A DNA stretch of 64,000 nt from CACKLF01 sp002725175 (GTDB lineage Bacteria; Pseudomonadota; Alphaproteobacteria; Rhodobacterales; Rhodobacteraceae), in NCBI GenBank assembly GCA_002725175.2, contig PBQX02000108.1:20650-84649 (forward strand), read 5' to 3'. How positions within the stretch are numbered: position 1 is the first letter of the stretch; every line of letters begins with the position of its first letter. Below are positions 18,025 through 27,532 of this stretch, in pieces. The position numbers were made by a program, and so were the translations under genes. A model generated the notes under the pieces. It worked only from the letters and a program-made list of their open reading frames with translations. It did no database searches and had not been told where the DNA came from.

Positions 18025-21000
18025 TTATGCTACTTGAATCAATGTGTATTGTAATATACTAGAATAGGCACCTCTTAAAGCACCAAATTGCGACATACCA
18101 TGATCTGTACCAGGATACCAAGCAATATCTATATATAATCCTTCTCGCCTATAATAAATATTGGCTGCATCTATATTATACGCTGATAATAGTGTATCTG
18201 CAATATTTTTTGTTTTAATATCTGATAGCATGAACCAATGTAATCCATCGCTGTCAATATATTCTCCATTCTCTGTATTTTTATCTACATTTAACCATGA
18301 ACCAACATTAATATTGAGTAAAAATGAAAACTCTAACGGAATTTCATCATCATCATCAACATTTGCATATGCAATATTTCCCATTGTCGCCGCTTCCTGT
18401 GGATAAATCAAGGAACCAATATCTATAATATTCATATCACTATCTTTAAATGTAAAGTACCCATTTTCTTTATTGTCGGATAATTCAATTACAAATCCCC
18501 ATCCCCAAGACAACTCAGAACGAGAGAGGTATTTTCCACTTTCTTTATGTTTTATTAAATAACTAGGTCCATCTGTATCAGCTATTGGCTCAATCTCAAA
18601 TTCTGGCGCAGCCGCGGATGAAGTCTCATCCCAATTTGTTCTTATAATATTTTCGGATTCATTTCTATACCAATATTTATTTAGATTATCTCCAAAAAGA
18701 TCAGACTTTAATGTTTTTATTCTAAAAAATCCATTCTCATTTAATTCTATTCTATATTCATCTGAAACAGTATCATTAATATCCAATGTTGCTATTCCAT
18801 TGTCGCCATAATTGTAAATTGTATAATCATTCGAACCACTTGCTTGTGTCCAACATATTTTAAGATTATCTATAAAAGTAGGTATTTCAGGTTCGGGTTC
18901 GGGTTCCGGATACAACGCCTCTGGCTCAGGTTCCGGTGGACTTTCTTCATTCCAAGTGAAACCAGACATTGCATCGTGAGATATTTTGCTAGTGTTTTCA
19001 TTCCAAACCAAAGATGCGTTCTTTTCTCCTTGCCATTCAAATATCTTATCACTACTACCATCTGGTATAAAACTCCAACTAAAATATGGTATTCCATCGT
19101 TATCTGTGTCTTCACTGTCAATAACCTCTACCCAATCATTTCCAGATGGTTCATATTTAAGTAATTTCCACTTTATTGTTTTATTTACAGGTAATTCTAT
19201 TTGATAATCAGAAATACCTGTCTCTAGAGATGTACGAATATAAGGAGCTACATCATCTTCGTTATTCCAAGTATTATCAGCTGTATTAGACCAATCAGCA
19301 ATATTTCCGAAATCATCGCGTCCGTCACCCTCAGTACGCGGTTCACTCGTCCATTGACCTGCCCATTGACCATTTCCCCACCATCTTTCATCAATAGATA
19401 ATCCTCCACCCGACGCGTCGCATTGAACCTCATCCTCCGGAAGATTGCCAGATGAATCACTGTCACTATATTCTCCATCCACTAATTTATTGACATATTG
19501 ACTCTCCATCATATCGCCGTTCCCTTCATCGACTTCCTTACCTACATACACACCATAGACAAGGCCAGTCCCGTCCTCTGGAGCTGTGATGTCTTCGGCA
19601 ACACCCTCAACTTTATTATCAAATGTTTTTCCATCTAGTTTATCCCCATAAATACTTGCACCGTACCACCTCACAGTTCGTCTCGGACCGAGTGAACCGT
19701 CGTCGGCTGGTAGCGCATCGTCGCGCAGGTAGAACCTAAATTTCAGCTGAAATTCTCTTAAATGTCTTTCTGCGCCCTCGTCAACGACCCCATCACCAAT
19801 AGAAAATACATATCCTTCGCTTTGATCTCCCAAAATGTTGTCTTCAGAATCATAAAAATTTATTCTGTAAATTGGCCAATCTTGCTCTTTCCAGAGCGAT
19901 ATAGGACCTTTTTGAATGTTTCCAATAGTACCATCGCCTCCTACATCGCTCCGATCAAAATCCTTCATGAATTTGTCGAACGAATAGTAAACGCTCATTT
20001 GACTATCCCAGCCGGAAGCATCTGTTATTGGCTCGTCAGGTGTTACTCTTTGAATATAGTTACTTTCTTCTCTACTTCTATATGTATTAACAAGTCTTAA
20101 AGTACCACGAACAATTTCTAATTCCGGTTCTGGTTCTGGTTGTGGTTCTGGCTCCGGTTCTGGTTCTGGTTGTGGTTCTGGCTCCGGTTCTGGTTCTGGT
20201 TGTGGTTCTGGTTCCGGTTCTGGTTCTGGCTCAGGCTCAGGCTGTGGCTCTGGCTCTGGCTCTGACTCTGGTTGTGGCTCTGGCTCTGGCTCTGACTCTG
20301 GTTGTGGTTCTGGTTCTGGTTCTGGTTCCGGTTGTGGTTCTGACTCCGGTTGTGGTTCTGGTTCTGGCTCTGGTTCAGCATTGTCTCTCTTTATTCGACA
20401 GCAAAGTTTGAATTCGGGTCCTGAGACATGGGGAGTGAGGGGTGACTCTGGAGACATAGTTTCCTGTAATCCAATCCGGAATTTAATAAATTCTTTTCCA
20501 CCAAATAAAGTATATTTATATTTTCCATGACCGGTACCAAAACTTGCATTTGTATTAGCCATCGAAGTAAACGTCGAGCCAGATGAATCATCTCCATATT
20601 TAAAAATATTTGTATTATATTTTATTGCATTTGATTCTACTGTACAACTATTTTGAATGTTATTATTACTTTCTGTTTTTGTTGAAGTAACTTGAAATCC
20701 ATCAGGACCAATTGCATGATATAGAGTAGTATTATTTTGACTATACTCAAAAGACAATAATGAATCTCCTAAAGTCGCAGTTGCAACTCCTTGTTGTTCA
20801 TTATTCTCAAATACCAAACTTTTATTATTTAGTGTACAACGAAAATCAGGAGGTGAACCATCATTGGTAGGTTCAGATGTAAGTTGTATAAATGCCGGAA
20901 TCTCTGGAACAGTTGAGGCCTTTAATTTAATTTTAGAATTATCAACACCAGTTAACTCAATATATGCATCTGGATTTAGAACGTCACCATCACGAAGGGC

Positions 21001-21303
21001 ATTAATAATAATTGCTTCATTTTGAATAACTATATCCCTGTTTGTATAAGCATTTACTGCGTCACTTATTTTTCTACATACCGCTTGTTCAAGCGATTCG
21101 TTCTGCTGCTGTCCATCACCTTCCTCGAAAATTATAGCTGTCGGCTGGTCTCGAAGAACTAAAGCGCCCGCTACTGTAGCTGCCATCTTAATTCCCTCCC
21201 CTCCAAGAAGGGATGCGATGTCTCCAACGCCATATAAGTCACTAATATCTGTTTTTCTATTATCATGTGCTATATTGAATCGCACGGTTTGTGACCAACG
21301 CAT
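18025..21303 (-). CDS. Giant Pro-Glu-linker protein, likely surface/virion protein
   Basis: The 1092-residue protein has an N-terminal region of about 310 residues, a (PEPEPQ)n linker of about 85 residues, then beta-rich domains separated by a second, shorter PEPEPE linker. The C-terminal part contains beta-trefoil-like repeats such as ENGFFRIKTLKS, SYLIKHKESGKYLSRSE and ENGYFTFKDSD. No signal peptide is evident. The same kind of PE/PQ linker is present in the 2922-residue protein at 36945. The likely role is a modular fibre or surface protein; a host-cell function is not excluded. Confidence 0.55.
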   Translation of the reverse strand: MRWSQTVRFNIAHDNRKTDISDLYGVGDIASLLGGEGIKMAATVAGALVLRDQPTAIIFEEGDGQQQNESLEQAVCRKISDAVNAYTNRDIVIQNEAIIINALRDGDVLNPDAYIELTGVDNSKIKLKASTVPEIPAFIQLTSEPTNDGSPPDFRCTLNNKSLVFENNEQQGVATATLGDSLLSFEYSQNNTTLYHAIGPDGFQVTSTKTESNNNIQNSCTVESNAIKYNTNIFKYGDDSSGSTFTSMANTNASFGTGHGKYKYTLFGGKEFIKFRIGLQETMSPESPLTPHVSGPEFKLCCRIKRDNAEPEPEPEPQPESEPQPEPEPEPEPQPESEPEPEPQPESEPEPEPQPEPEPEPEPEPEPQPEPEPEPEPQPEPEPEPEPQPEPEPELEIVRGTLRLVNTYRSREESNYIQRVTPDEPITDASGWDSQMSVYYSFDKFMKDFDRSDVGGDGTIGNIQKGPISLWKEQDWPIYRINFYDSEDNILGDQSEGYVFSIGDGVVDEGAERHLREFQLKFRFYLRDDALPADDGSLGPRRTVRWYGASIYGDKLDGKTFDNKVEGVAEDITAPEDGTGLVYGVYVGKEVDEGNGDMMESQYVNKLVDGEYSDSDSSGNLPEDEVQCDASGGGLSIDERWWGNGQWAGQWTSEPRTEGDGRDDFGNIADWSNTADNTWNNEDDVAPYIRTSLETGISDYQIELPVNKTIKWKLLKYEPSGNDWVEVIDSEDTDNDGIPYFSWSFIPDGSSDKIFEWQGEKNASLVWNENTSKISHDAMSGFTWNEESPPEPEPEALYPEPEPEPEIPTFIDNLKICWTQASGSNDYTIYNYGDNGIATLDINDTVSDEYRIELNENGFFRIKTLKSDLFGDNLNKYWYRNESENIIRTNWDETSSAAAPEFEIEPIADTDGPSYLIKHKESGKYLSRSELSWGWGFVIELSDNKENGYFTFKDSDMNIIDIGSLIYPQEAATMGNIAYANVDDDDEIPLEFSFLLNINVGSWLNVDKNTENGEYIDSDGLHWFMLSDIKTKNIADTLLSAYNIDAANIYYRREGLYIDIAWYPGTDHGMSQFGALRGAYSSILQYTLIQVA
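20121..20381 (-). repeat. Pro-Glu/Pro-Gln coding tandem repeat
   Basis: A degenerate hexanucleotide array (GGTTCT/GGTTGT/GGCTCT on the + strand) encodes alternating PE, PQ and SE dipeptides on the minus strand. It generates long spurious frames on both strands. It probably serves as an extended linker between domains. Confidence 0.85.
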
Positions 21304-21358
21304 ATTAAGTGATTATTTTATTTTATTCAAAATAAATTAATGATTTTATTCGCAAAAT

Positions 21359-22054
21359 TTAATTGTATAATGTTTTTGTAGGAATAAAGTTTTTTTGGAA
21401 GTTTACTTTATTTTTTTGATTTTTAAATAAATTATAATCTTTACTCAGATACTTCTTTTTTATTAGACTCATTTCAATATCCATGCTATTTAAAACAGAC
21501 ACAATCCAAAAATTATTGTATAAATGAATCCTTTCTTTATGGAAAGGAATACGTAATACAGGAAAAATAGAGTTGTTGTAGTAAAATTTAATCCTACCAG
21601 AATTTGAAATATCACCAGTTCTTATTTTATCAATTATTTCATCTGAAAAGACAATGGAAATATCTGATGAAATTTTAATTTTATGTTCATTAGAACCATC
21701 TGCCTCTTGTTTGAATGAGTAATGCTTTTTTATTCCAACTTCATCAACAACAACGATATATTCGTTTATATCAGGACTGTCAACATAAAACATTATTTTG
21801 ATAGTAAAAAATGAATTTCCATGATTTTGTACAGTTACATATTCATTCCATTTGTCTGGAATTATTTTTGATTGTGAAAACATATTTGCATCGATGGCGT
21901 CTGAATATCTATCTCTCATATTTGTAAAATTTGTATAATTTTTGACGAGCGTCTGCATATTCGCCTCGCTCTTCAGAGCTAAAGATTTTGATAATATTTC
22001 ATAAATATTTTGATAAATATTTACAGATTCTTTTAGATAACCAATAAATGACAT
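21359..22054 (-). CDS. Unknown 231-residue protein
   Basis: I chose ATG 22054 (MSFIGYLKESVNIYQN) because longer starts would consume the whole leader shared with the divergent XRN gene. The protein has a helical N-terminus and a beta-rich C-terminal half (YVTVQNHGNSFFTIKIMFYV). It has no membrane segment and no family I recognise. The 89-bp gap to the XRN ATG is probably a divergent promoter region. Confidence 0.5.
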   Translation of the reverse strand: MSFIGYLKESVNIYQNIYEILSKSLALKSEANMQTLVKNYTNFTNMRDRYSDAIDANMFSQSKIIPDKWNEYVTVQNHGNSFFTIKIMFYVDSPDINEYIVVVDEVGIKKHYSFKQEADGSNEHKIKISSDISIVFSDEIIDKIRTGDISNSGRIKFYYNNSIFPVLRIPFHKERIHLYNNFWIVSVLNSMDIEMSLIKKKYLSKDYNLFKNQKNKVNFQKNFIPTKTLYN

Positions 22055-22143
22055 AACTTTTATAAATAATTTTTTATTAATTTGAATTTCAATAAGACAG
22101 TGTAAAGGTATGTCTAATATATTAATATAATATTCAATCAACA

Positions 22144-23721
22144 ATGGGAATACCAGCGTATTTTAAATATATAAAGAATAAAGTAAAACGAAGTATTTTA
22201 CTCGAACGGCCTGAAAAAACAACTCGTTTATTTTTAGATTTTAATGGAATTATTCATGGTTGCAAGGAAGAAATTTTTGCTGAGAATGGTTTAGAAAAAG
22301 ACATATATCCAAAAATACTAAGCTATATTGAATATATTGTTAAATTAATTGAACCATCAGAATTACTATTTATTGGAATAGATGGTGTCGCACCAAGAGC
22401 AAAGATGGAACAGCAACGTAAAAGAAGGTATAAATCTGTACAAGATAAAAATGTCAAGTCAGCCATGACTGGTTGTGTAAAACAAAAATGGGATTCAAAT
22501 GCAATATCTCCTGGAACTCGGTTTATGTCTAATCTTGACTACCAATTGTATACTTCGAAATATTTAAACGAATTATCTAAATCAATTAAGGTGGTAATTT
22601 CTAATTCGTCATGTCCTGGTGAAGGTGAACAAAAAATATTTCGTTATTTAAGAAAAGTCCCTGATGATGGTGTTAATGTTATTCATGGTTTAGATGCCGA
22701 TCTTATAATGCTAAGTCTATTACAAAATCAAAAAAATATTTACTTATATCGAGAATATTTAGAAAAACCTTTTTTTCTTTCAGTAAATGCATTTGATGAT
22801 TGTTTAAAATCACATCATAATAATTGGAATTCTCAAGATTATGTTTTCCTATCATTTCTCATGGGGAATGATTTTTTACCACATTTCTACGCGTTATATA
22901 TGCGTATGGGATTATTAGACAAGGTATTAGAAATATACGACGAAGTGAAGAATGAACTAAAAATAAATTTAATAGTTAACAATAAAATTAATCATTCATT
23001 TTTGCTAAAATTAATACAGAAACTAGCAATTCGAGAAAATCAACTTGTAAAAAATAGGGCAAATGCTATGGTTTACAAGAAATTAGTAAAACACGGTCAT
23101 TCACCCGAGGAGAAATTTGAACATTTTCCAGACTACTTTCGTAACAAAGAGATTTTTATAAATTTTGGTTGCGATGGTTGGGAAAAACGATATTATGACA
23201 CAATACACATGACTGATAAAATAGATGATATGTGTAAAGAATATGTAAATGGTCTTGCGTGGAATATTAAATATTACACTACTTCTGACCCAACGGATAA
23301 TTCTGTTAATCAAACCTGGTATTATCCATTTTTACATGCACCACTGCTTAAAGATTTAGCAAATTATCTTGAAAAATCTCCTATTCATTATCCAATGAAT
23401 AATATTGGTAAATCATATACATCTTTGCAACAATTGGCAATTATTCTCCCACCTCAATCGGCACATTTGTTACCAAAAACATGGAAAAGTGAAATTCTGC
23501 GTAACGAAGACACATATCCTAAAAGATTTATGCTTGATCCTATTGGGGCTGTTTTTCGTTGGGAATGTTCGCCTGAACTACCTTATAATGATGAATCAAT
23601 ATTAGAAGATTTGAAAAAATTAACATTAACAACAGCTGAAAAAAAGCGAAATATAAAACATAAAGAACAAATAATAAAGCCAAAACCCCCGAACATGAGC
23701 GTTGGGGTGGAGAAAATATAA
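22144..23721 (+). CDS. XRN-family 5'-3' exoribonuclease
   Basis: The 525-residue protein has the conserved XRN N-terminal nuclease blocks: GIPAYFKYI at the start, LFLDFNGIIHGC, FIGIDGVAPRAKMEQQRKRR, SCPGEGEQKIFRYL, GLDADLIML and FLMGNDFLPH. The acidic residues that bind catalytic metals are all visible. XRN enzymes degrade decapped RNA from the 5' end. The viral form is much shorter than cellular XRN1 or XRN2 and lacks their long C-terminal domains. It could clear host mRNA or process viral transcripts. The last 40 residues are basic and disordered. Confidence 0.93.
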   Translation: MGIPAYFKYIKNKVKRSILLERPEKTTRLFLDFNGIIHGCKEEIFAENGLEKDIYPKILSYIEYIVKLIEPSELLFIGIDGVAPRAKMEQQRKRRYKSVQDKNVKSAMTGCVKQKWDSNAISPGTRFMSNLDYQLYTSKYLNELSKSIKVVISNSSCPGEGEQKIFRYLRKVPDDGVNVIHGLDADLIMLSLLQNQKNIYLYREYLEKPFFLSVNAFDDCLKSHHNNWNSQDYVFLSFLMGNDFLPHFYALYMRMGLLDKVLEIYDEVKNELKINLIVNNKINHSFLLKLIQKLAIRENQLVKNRANAMVYKKLVKHGHSPEEKFEHFPDYFRNKEIFINFGCDGWEKRYYDTIHMTDKIDDMCKEYVNGLAWNIKYYTTSDPTDNSVNQTWYYPFLHAPLLKDLANYLEKSPIHYPMNNIGKSYTSLQQLAIILPPQSAHLLPKTWKSEILRNEDTYPKRFMLDPIGAVFRWECSPELPYNDESILEDLKKLTLTTAEKKRNIKHKEQIIKPKPPNMSVGVEKI

Positions 23722-23747
23722 GGGCGAATCTATTTTTATTAATAATA

Positions 23748-24707
23748 ATGCGTAATGTTGTACCTTGGACTGAACAATATAGACCCATGGAATCATCCGA
23801 AGTATGTGGTAATTATTTAGAATTTGATCAGGTATTGGAATATGGTCGTCAATCAAAAAATCTATTACTGCATGGACCGTCTGGAACTGGTAAAAGTTCT
23901 GCTGTACGAGTACTTCTGAAAAATGTTCCAAAAGATTCAAAATTAATATTAGATGCTAAAAGCAGAGCGAGTGAAACAACACAACATTTAATTCATAAAC
24001 TTACTACATTTTCAATGAGAAAAACCAGTTATAATCAACGGTTTGTTCTTGTCGATGAAGTTGACTCTATTCGAATCCAGAATCAAAAAATGTTTATTAG
24101 ACCTCTTACGAAGGATATTGGTCGAAGAGAAAAGAATGACAGAGGTATTATATTTCTATTTATTTGTAATAGAATTGACAAAGTTTCAGAATTTATTATT
24201 CGTAACTGTGTCGTTATTAATTATAATTCATTAGAATTTCATCAATGCGTTGATTACTTGGTCAATATTTGTGAAAAGGAAAACTTAATTTACGATAAAG
24301 AATCGTTAAATAAAATTTTCTATGGAATTGGACAAGATATGCGGAAGATGGTTTCTACCATGCAGTATTTAAGTTTGTTAATGAATAAAAAAATACATTC
24401 AGATGATTTAGTAAATGTAGACACATTAAACAAATTAGATTTCACAGTATTATTTGACAGAGTATTTAGAGAAAAAAATATAATGAGTGTAGTTAATGAA
24501 TTATATTTTCAAGCATATTCTATTATTACATTAAGTATCAAGTCATTACAATATCATTCTAAAAAAAATCATTTAACAAACGATTATGTGCAAGTATTGG
24601 CAAAAATTTCCAATGATTCTAGAACAACGGAAAACACGTGGTTCTTAATTTATAGATTAATAAACGAATCACCATTAAGACAATCTCTTTTTAGTAAGGA
24701 AACATAA
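23748..24707 (+). CDS. Replication factor C small subunit (clamp loader ATPase)
   Basis: The 319-residue AAA+ protein has PWTEQYRP at the start, a Walker A (HGPSGTGKSS, residues 42-51) and a Walker B (VLVDEVD, residues 100-106). Clamp loaders place the PCNA ring on DNA. The usual SRC arginine-finger motif is replaced by IIRNC, so the finger may be shifted or lost. It follows XRN by 26 bp on the same strand and overlaps a convergent gene by 17 bp. The exact subunit type cannot be decided here. Confidence 0.88.
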   Translation: MRNVVPWTEQYRPMESSEVCGNYLEFDQVLEYGRQSKNLLLHGPSGTGKSSAVRVLLKNVPKDSKLILDAKSRASETTQHLIHKLTTFSMRKTSYNQRFVLVDEVDSIRIQNQKMFIRPLTKDIGRREKNDRGIIFLFICNRIDKVSEFIIRNCVVINYNSLEFHQCVDYLVNICEKENLIYDKESLNKIFYGIGQDMRKMVSTMQYLSLLMNKKIHSDDLVNVDTLNKLDFTVLFDRVFREKNIMSVVNELYFQAYSIITLSIKSLQYHSKKNHLTNDYVQVLAKISNDSRTTENTWFLIYRLINESPLRQSLFSKET

Positions 24708-25128
24708 AACTATTTTTGGCATAATATATATTTCTATTATATCTTTTGGCGATTTGTATTTCATATTCTGGTAATTTTCTCATCCAATTCATATAAATTA
24801 TTTCTCCATATTCTGGATATTCGTTTTTATTAAATTGAACTACATTAATACCAAGATTTTGTAGATTAGGAATTAATTTTATTAGATCTTCATATGAGCA
24901 ATAAATATCATGAAATTCTAAGCATTCTTTATCAAGTATGCATTCATTTAGATTATAACTTTGCTCCAAACGAATAATTCTCGCTATTTTTGATAACAAT
25001 GAATGCGGATTTAACAACATTTTTGATATATCTTTCCATAATATCGAATCATATCTTAATTCATTAATGAAATAATTACTATTTTCATTAATAACAACAT
25101 TTAACGCTTTATATGAAGACTCCTCCAT
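24691..25128 (-). CDS. Unknown 145-residue protein
   Basis: An ATG-started frame, convergent with and overlapping the RFC gene. It encodes a helical, Leu/Asn/Ile-rich protein with no membrane segment. The segment LEFHDIYCSYEDLIKLIPNL is typical of the rest. I recognise no family. Codon use matches the AT-rich background, unlike the next gene. Confidence 0.5.
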   Translation of the reverse strand: MEESSYKALNVVINENSNYFINELRYDSILWKDISKMLLNPHSLLSKIARIIRLEQSYNLNECILDKECLEFHDIYCSYEDLIKLIPNLQNLGINVVQFNKNEYPEYGEIIYMNWMRKLPEYEIQIAKRYNRNIYYAKNSFMFPY

Positions 25129-25193
25129 GGTTAGCTAACCCAATATTAAAATTGTTTGTTCATTTTTTTTACTGCGCGCAGACGCATACTCGG

Positions 25194-26525
25194 CTAGCTG
25201 CGTTTACCAGACGCTTGCCGGAATCCCGCGCTTCGACAACTTGCCTGTATCTTGTTTGCAACTTTGATTCTAGCCCTCTCGTATGCCTTGACAGATTTAG
25301 AAGGATTTTTCAGGTCTCCTTCTTTCAACGCTGCAGAAAGCGCAACAACATCAGCGAAAGCGGAATTCGCACCCTGACCAGGTGNTGGGTGCATTGCATG
25401 AGCGGCATCACCCATAAGCACGANACGCCTCCGTCGACTCGACCACCGTTTTAATGGCTTTCTATCCAGGATTCGCCGCTCGAAGATATTATTATCACTC
25501 GCCACAACTAGAGCCCGTACTTCATCGAAATTCGATTCTGGTGTATCTTTAGACGCTTGGTCAATTAATTCCAGAATACGTTTTTGTACACCAATGAGAC
25601 CAGCTCCACCGCGACCAGTTGAATCAACTGCCTTCGCTATCTTTTCATCAGTTACACGTAACTGCCAAAATGTTCGATTTCTTCCAATGTCAACGTTCAA
25701 TAGGGAAGCTGCAGAATCAGATAAAACGTATGAAATAGACACTGTCGTCCGTTCCGGGACACGATGCGCCTCAGGAACAGAATCACGCGGAATGATTGCA
25801 TTCCAATTAGTCTGTGCATAAGAACGGGGTCGATCCGGCCATGGTGATGTGATTTGTCGTCGTACAGATGAGAAAGCTCCATCTCCACCTATTAACAACG
25901 ATGTATGTATGACCGAACCGTCATCTAATTGAACCTCAACTCGTTCCGATGTCTCCCTGTAACTCTTTACTCCCGAACCACATCGAAGCCAAGACTCATC
26001 ACTAGAAACCTCGCGTATGGCATTTGCAAGTGCATCTTGTATATCTGCCCAAGCGACAAGAATACCAATACCTATACTTGGGTCATTTCCTGTGAAATAG
26101 TTAACCGTTCCGTTTTCCAACACTTGTTTCTTGATAGACTGTTCAAAGACAGCACCAACTGAACGCAATGTATACGGAAGCGACGGATAAATTATTCCAA
26201 GATCAGCCAATCCTGCGTCCGTTAGACGTATCGCACCCTGAGACTTCGTACGTAAGGCCGAGGCTCTCTCAATTACAAGCACATCCTCAATTCCAGACGA
26301 CTTTAGGGACAAGGCAAGAGCTAATCCTGATAGGCCACCTCCAGCAATCGCAACGGATGTTTGTAGCTTTGGGGTAGGCGCGGCCGCGCGCGCGGCCGGG
26401 TAAGCAAGGGTGAACCGGGCGTCGCGCCGCCCGAGTTGAATATATGTCAATAATTCAAAATGATAAACAAGAAAAATGTTTAGAGCAAGCGAACATGTTA
26501 TTAAAGTTTTTAAAAGAGTATTCAT
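25194..26525 (-). CDS. FAD-dependent monooxygenase (UbiH/PHBH-like fold)
   Basis: The Rossmann FAD motif AGGGLSGLALALSL lies near residues 58-71. LLIGGDGAFSSVRRQI gives the DG motif and VLMGDAAHAMHP...PGQGAN the GD motif, so all three fingerprints of class A flavin monooxygenases are present. They hydroxylate or epoxidise small molecules using NAD(P)H and O2. I start at ATG 26525 (MNTLLKTLITCSLALN), which gives 443 residues with an N-terminal anchor or signal peptide. The DNA is clearly more GC-rich than its neighbours. Two ambiguous bases lie around the GD motif (25385, 25424). It is divergent from the PhyH gene, suggesting a shared pathway. Confidence 0.85.
   Translation of the reverse strand: MNTLLKTLITCSLALNIFLVYHFELLTYIQLGRRDARFTLAYPAARAAAPTPKLQTSVAIAGGGLSGLALALSLKSSGIEDVLVIERASALRTKSQGAIRLTDAGLADLGIIYPSLPYTLRSVGAVFEQSIKKQVLENGTVNYFTGNDPSIGIGILVAWADIQDALANAIREVSSDESWLRCGSGVKSYRETSERVEVQLDDGSVIHTSLLIGGDGAFSSVRRQITSPWPDRPRSYAQTNWNAIIPRDSVPEAHRVPERTTVSISYVLSDSAASLLNVDIGRNRTFWQLRVTDEKIAKAVDSTGRGGAGLIGVQKRILELIDQASKDTPESNFDEVRALVVASDNNIFERRILDRKPLKRWSSRRRRXVLMGDAAHAMHPXPGQGANSAFADVVALSAALKEGDLKNPSKSVKAYERARIKVANKIQASCRSAGFRQASGKRS
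26381..26398. repeat. 18-bp perfect GC palindrome
   Basis: CGGCCGCGCGCGCGGCCG is its own reverse complement. It lies within the FAD monooxygenase gene and encodes part of an Ala/Arg-rich linker after the membrane anchor. It includes one of at least three GCGGCCGC octamers in the window (26380, 36705, 46733). Confidence 0.9.
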
Positions 26526-26605
26526 TATTTTTTTATTTAAATAAAAGATTGCTTGCGCGACGCGACGTAAAAAATATAACAATAAATGTACCTAATTTAA
26601 ATAAA

Positions 26606-27532
26606 ATGTTTAAAAATAGGATATACTATTTAATTGGGCTACTCTCCCTAGCGGCGCGCAGCGCCGTGGCGATAAAACTAACTTCAGAACAAATCAACAA
26701 TTACCAAAGAGATGGTGTTATTGTGGTAAAAAGGTTGATTCGTGGTAGGAAGTTGCGAAAAGCACAATCTGACGCCAAAATATTAGTCAAACAGAGCAAA
26801 AGTTTGAGAGATATTTACCGTCACCTCAGCTTCCAAGGATGGTACGCCAATAAAAAGCTTCGAAATATCGCATTTAACTCACCTGCTCCTAGAATAGCAG
26901 CGCAGTTGATGGGTTTAGATAAAAAACAGCCATTACGTGTTATGAAGGACGCCTTACTGGCTTTATCTCCGGGTGATAAGGCCTGTGGTTGGCATGTGGA
27001 TGACAAAATATTCTGGCCTTGTTACGATGATTCCAAGCTTGGAGCAGCTAATGAGGGTATTAACGTCTGGATCACTTTATCACCACTTCGAGCCAAAGAG
27101 GGAGGCGGCCTTGCTGTCGCCCCCGGTAGCTCAAATGCTACGTGGCGGGAGAAGTGTCGTGGATTTATTGGAACATTCACACCTGGTGCTCCTCCTATCA
27201 CATGTGAACTAGCTACCCTATCACCAAAGTGCAATCGTCTTCTCGAATCAATGAAAACTCTCCACGACATGGAACCCGGTGACGCTATTTTTCACAGTCG
27301 TTATTGTTTCCATAAAGGAGAAACGTTTGACGAAGGCGAAACAAAACTACGCTATTCTATCCGATATATGCCCTCGTCGGCGCGACTTTTTGATAATGGA
27401 CATGAGATAGCTATTCGCAAAAAAGGATTATCTGATGGTGCATTGATCTCAGATGCAGGAGAGTATTACCCTCAGGTTTGGCCCTACTCTATTTTTAAAG
27501 AGCGTTGGCGCATTTGGCTAGGACTCCGATGA
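26606..27532 (+). CDS. PhyH-type Fe(II)/2-oxoglutarate dioxygenase
   Basis: I chose ATG 26606, giving 308 residues with a probable signal peptide (YYLIGLLSLAARSAVA). The phytanoyl-CoA-dioxygenase fold is shown by TSEQINNYQRDGVIVVKRLI, the metal ligands H130 and D132 in GWHVDDK, a distal His (H236) in GDAIFHSRYCFHKGE and the 2-oxoglutarate arginine R249 in LRYSIRY. Family members hydroxylate lipids, amino acids or secondary metabolites. The gene is as GC-rich as its divergent neighbour. The two starts are only 80 bp apart, so they probably share control. It overlaps Elp3 by 15 bp. Confidence 0.85.
   Translation: MFKNRIYYLIGLLSLAARSAVAIKLTSEQINNYQRDGVIVVKRLIRGRKLRKAQSDAKILVKQSKSLRDIYRHLSFQGWYANKKLRNIAFNSPAPRIAAQLMGLDKKQPLRVMKDALLALSPGDKACGWHVDDKIFWPCYDDSKLGAANEGINVWITLSPLRAKEGGGLAVAPGSSNATWREKCRGFIGTFTPGAPPITCELATLSPKCNRLLESMKTLHDMEPGDAIFHSRYCFHKGETFDEGETKLRYSIRYMPSSARLFDNGHEIAIRKKGLSDGALISDAGEYYPQVWPYSIFKERWRIWLGLR

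Noticed and set aside
20118..20411. Long frames on both strands across the PEPEPQ repeat and other low-complexity tracts
   Set aside because: They are by-products of simple hexanucleotide repeats and encode biased VLVLV or NQNQN strings with no start context; only the frame of the large gene is credible.
25194..27532. The GC-rich oxidoreductase pair as host contamination or a misassembled contig
   Set aside because: Both genes have AT-rich promoters and overlap or abut viral genes cleanly (PhyH overlaps Elp3), so integration in the viral genome is more likely, though the ambiguous bases leave some doubt.
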